Positions 62,165-64,000 of a DNA stretch of 64,000 nucleotides are shown here, in pieces. The stretch spans positions 1-64,000 of the forward strand of contig JADJGA010000011.1 of NCBI GenBank assembly GCA_016708265.1, in the 5' to 3' direction. How positions within the stretch are numbered: position 1 is the first letter of the stretch; each line of letters begins with the position of its first letter. Position numbers and translations under genes: made by a program. Under the pieces are notes generated by a model, which saw only the letters and a program-made list of their open reading frames with translations, made no database searches and was not told the origin of the DNA. Source of the stretch: Saprospiraceae bacterium. GTDB taxonomy: Bacteria > Bacteroidota > Bacteroidia > Chitinophagales > Saprospiraceae.

Positions 62165-62788
62165 AAAAATTATTTTTTAAAATTAATAAATCATTTTCAA
62201 AATCTTCAAATAGTAATACGCTTAATGATTTTTTTCCTTTCATTATTTTGAATTTTTGTTTGCCAAATATTCCTGCAAATTGGAAAAAGCATTTCAAATT
62301 GTGACTACTCAGGTAATAGCTCCATAGGAGCTAAATATTGGTAAAATAGGATGAAATCCGATATGAAAATGTCAATAAATGCTTGTTTTGGCATCATTTT
62401 TGCCTTTTGATGCAAAAATCATGACAAAACAATTCACCATTTTTATTAGAACCTGAGTAATTACGTGCCCAAACTTTTCATTTCAAAAACTTTTCAACAT
62501 TCTCAAAATATATTTATCATTCTCAAAAGTTACTGAAACATGACTTAATTTATAATTATATATTATTTAATATAGCAATATTTAATTAAAACCATTAATT
62601 TCACCTTCTAATTATGTTCAAATTTATTAAATATATTTTTTTGCAATGTATATTTATGCAAACGAATTGTGATTGACAGAAAGTAATCAACACAAAACCT
62701 CGAGTTATCAACATCTATCAATTCTGATATCAATAGATTAAAACAAATTATAAAAATTATTTATATTTTTGCATTCTAATTAATTCTT
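62165..62788. other. 624-base non-coding region upstream of dnaB
   Basis: No gene is visible. It holds the palindromic element at 62304-62459 and, near the right end, a TATTTTTG element (62764-62771) 18 bases before the dnaB ATG that may be its promoter. The region is AT-rich with many T/A runs. A single TTATCAACA (62705-62713) resembles a DnaA box with one mismatch but has no partners. Confidence 0.5.
62304..62459. repeat. Nested palindromic element (156 bp)
   Basis: The ends ACTACTCAGGT (62304-62314) and ACCTGAGTA (62451-62459) are inverted. Inside are a perfect 7-bp hairpin TAGCTCC/GGAGCTA (62317-62333) and a 20-bp near-perfect inverted repeat (62384-62403 / 62412-62431, two mismatches). 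No coding frame. It resembles a REP/MITE-type unit or a structured RNA; GCTCC-N3-GGAGC hairpins are familiar in Bacteroidota intergenic repeats. Confidence 0.55.
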
Positions 62789-64000
62789 ATGCCTGAAAAT
62801 CAAAAACGACTTTCTAAAATAAAGGGAGGCCTGACTCCTGCACGACTCAACAGTGAACTACTTGAGCTGGGAAAGGTTATGCCTCATTCTATAGAACTGG
62901 AAGAAGCCGTTTTAGGTGCAATACTCATCGATACAAATGCTTTGCCTGCAGTAATTGATATAATCCGAAAAGAGGTTTTCTATAAACCCGCACATCAGAT
63001 CCTGTTTGAAGTGATAATTGAACTTTTTCAGAAATCACAGATAATAGATATCCTTACTGTCCATGAAGCCATGAAGAAAGCTAAAGTCCTGGAAGATATA
63101 GGCGGGGCAAATTACCTGATTGAACTGAGTAACAAGGTTGGTTCTGCTGCCAATATTGAGTTTCATGCAAGAATCCTGGTACAGAAATTCATTCAGAGAG
63201 AACTTATCCACGTATCCACAGGAGTTATTAAGGATAGCTATGAAGACACAAAAGATGTGTTTGAACTGCTGGATGATGCTGAAAAAGCACTCTACGATAT
63301 AACTGATCAAAACCTCAATACTGCCTACGAACGTCTGGGTGGACTTGCAGCTAAGGTGCAGAAGGAAATTGAGGCAATCAGCCTCAAAGACGAACAAATT
63401 ACAGGGATTTCATCGGGATTTGAAGACCTTGATAATATCACTTCTGGCTGGCAGCGATCAGATCTTATTATTGTTGCAGCACGTCCCGGTATGGGAAAAA
63501 CTGCACTTGCACTTTCTATGGCAAGGAATGCAGCACTTAAAAACCATCCAGTAGCTGTTTTTTCACTTGAAATGTCCAAAATGCAGCTTACACAAAGGCT
63601 TATTGCAATAGAATCAGAGATAAACTCCAAAAAGATCAGAAATGGAACTCTTGATGATTTTGAATGGAAAAAACTTCATGATGCTGTCGAAAGAATGTCT
63701 GAGATAAACATGTTTATTGATGACACTCCCGGAATAAATATCTTCGAATTGCGGGCAAAATGCCGTAGAATGAAACAAAATCACCAGATAGAACTCGTAC
63801 TTATCGATTATCTGCAGCTAATGACATCTGCTCCCAATGATTCGCGCGGTAACAGGGAACAGGAGATCAGCTCTATATCACGAGCTCTCAAAGGAATGGC
63901 AAAAGAACTTAATGTACCGGTTATCGCCCTGTCTCAGCTGAGCCGGGCAGTTGAAACCCGTGGAGGAGAAAAACGACCTCAGCTATCCGACCTCAGGGAG
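62789..64000 (+). CDS. dnaB: Replicative DNA helicase DnaB, 3' end outside window
   Basis: The first 404 codons of the replicative helicase are present. The N-terminal DnaB domain includes MPHSIELEEAVLGAILIDTNAL and VHEAMKKAKVLEDIGGANYL. The RecA-like ATPase domain has the Walker A ARPGMGKTALALSMA, then FSLEMSKMQLTQRLIA and the Walker B LVLIDYLQLM, followed by REQEISSISRALKGMAKELNVPVIALSQLSR. The frame is open to the right edge at LRE. The hexamer unwinds DNA at the replication fork. ATG at 62789 is the only good start. Confidence 0.95.
   Translation, partial: MPENQKRLSKIKGGLTPARLNSELLELGKVMPHSIELEEAVLGAILIDTNALPAVIDIIRKEVFYKPAHQILFEVIIELFQKSQIIDILTVHEAMKKAKVLEDIGGANYLIELSNKVGSAANIEFHARILVQKFIQRELIHVSTGVIKDSYEDTKDVFELLDDAEKALYDITDQNLNTAYERLGGLAAKVQKEIEAISLKDEQITGISSGFEDLDNITSGWQRSDLIIVAARPGMGKTALALSMARNAALKNHPVAVFSLEMSKMQLTQRLIAIESEINSKKIRNGTLDDFEWKKLHDAVERMSEINMFIDDTPGINIFELRAKCRRMKQNHQIELVLIDYLQLMTSAPNDSRGNREQEISSISRALKGMAKELNVPVIALSQLSRAVETRGGEKRPQLSDLRE

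Noticed and set aside
62091..62297. Small minus-strand open frame overlapping the start of the DUF2202 gene
   Set aside because: It overlaps the signal peptide region in another frame and runs into AT-rich intergenic sequence with no coding character.
62705..62713. DnaA-box-like TTATCAACA near dnaB, possible origin
   Set aside because: Only one copy with a mismatch and no cluster, no dnaA or gidA neighbourhood; not enough for an origin.

Overview
The window looks like the chromosome of a member of the Bacteroidota, most likely Bacteroidales or a close relative. It is AT-rich and carries two SusC/SusD pairs, many lipoproteins, and secreted proteins ending in type IX secretion (T9SS) sorting domains of types A and B. 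It also has lineage-typical families (DUF4292, DUF4293, EnvC-like, MnmD) and TAnnTTTG-type promoter elements. I saw no rRNA, tRNA, CRISPR array or phage genes.

Region 1 (1-16942, all minus strand) is a polysaccharide utilisation locus. In transcription order it encodes a membrane-spanning sensor/LuxR-type regulator, SusC, SusD, a LamG-domain surface lipoprotein, a GH144-type glucanase with an Ig-like front domain (frameshifted), an esterase-like hydrolase, a second GH144-type lipoprotein, a large six-hairpin-like glycosidase (frameshifted at its tail), a VOC protein, and an MFS sugar/cation symporter that runs off the left edge. Two GH144-type enzymes point to beta-1,2-glucan as substrate.

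Region 2 (17067-33932) is mostly housekeeping: a transglutaminase-like lipoprotein, MtaB, CvpA, an alanine/Na+ symporter, FolK, a deoxynucleoside kinase, a T9SS type B surface protein, a radical SAM/SPASM protein and RpoN. It also has a DUF937-OmpA fusion, a long 17-residue-repeat protein with an S74 chaperone tail, and an alpha/beta hydrolase.

Region 3 (33997-43570) is unusual because nearly every plus-strand gene is broken by single-base indels: DUF4292, EnvC-like, HflX, an M14 carboxypeptidase, two small hypotheticals, MnmD and a second M14 peptidase. The two minus-strand genes inside it (DUF4293, AspT-type exchanger) are intact. This is either a poorly resolved stretch of assembly or a cluster of decay.

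Region 4 (43594-61091) is the most interesting. It starts with an M14 peptidase, an N-acylamino-acid racemase-like enolase-superfamily enzyme and a secreted N-formylglutamate-amidohydrolase-like protein. Next is a minus-strand operon of cyanophycinase, isoaspartyl dipeptidase (IadA) and an M28 peptidase. Diverging from it on the plus strand are a second, T9SS-exported cyanophycinase-like protein, SusC, SusD and a PKD/beta-propeller lipoprotein. After a T9SS adhesin-like gene comes a YfcC-type transporter. Together these look like a cyanophycin (multi-L-arginyl-poly-L-aspartate) utilisation locus built on Sus-type uptake: extracellular cleavage to beta-Asp-Arg, outer-membrane import, IadA cleavage to Asp and Arg, and amino-acid transport.

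Region 5 (61160-64000) has a DUF2202 lipoprotein with a Gly/Asn-rich tail, a 624-base non-coding stretch with a nested palindromic element, and the start of dnaB, which runs off the right edge.
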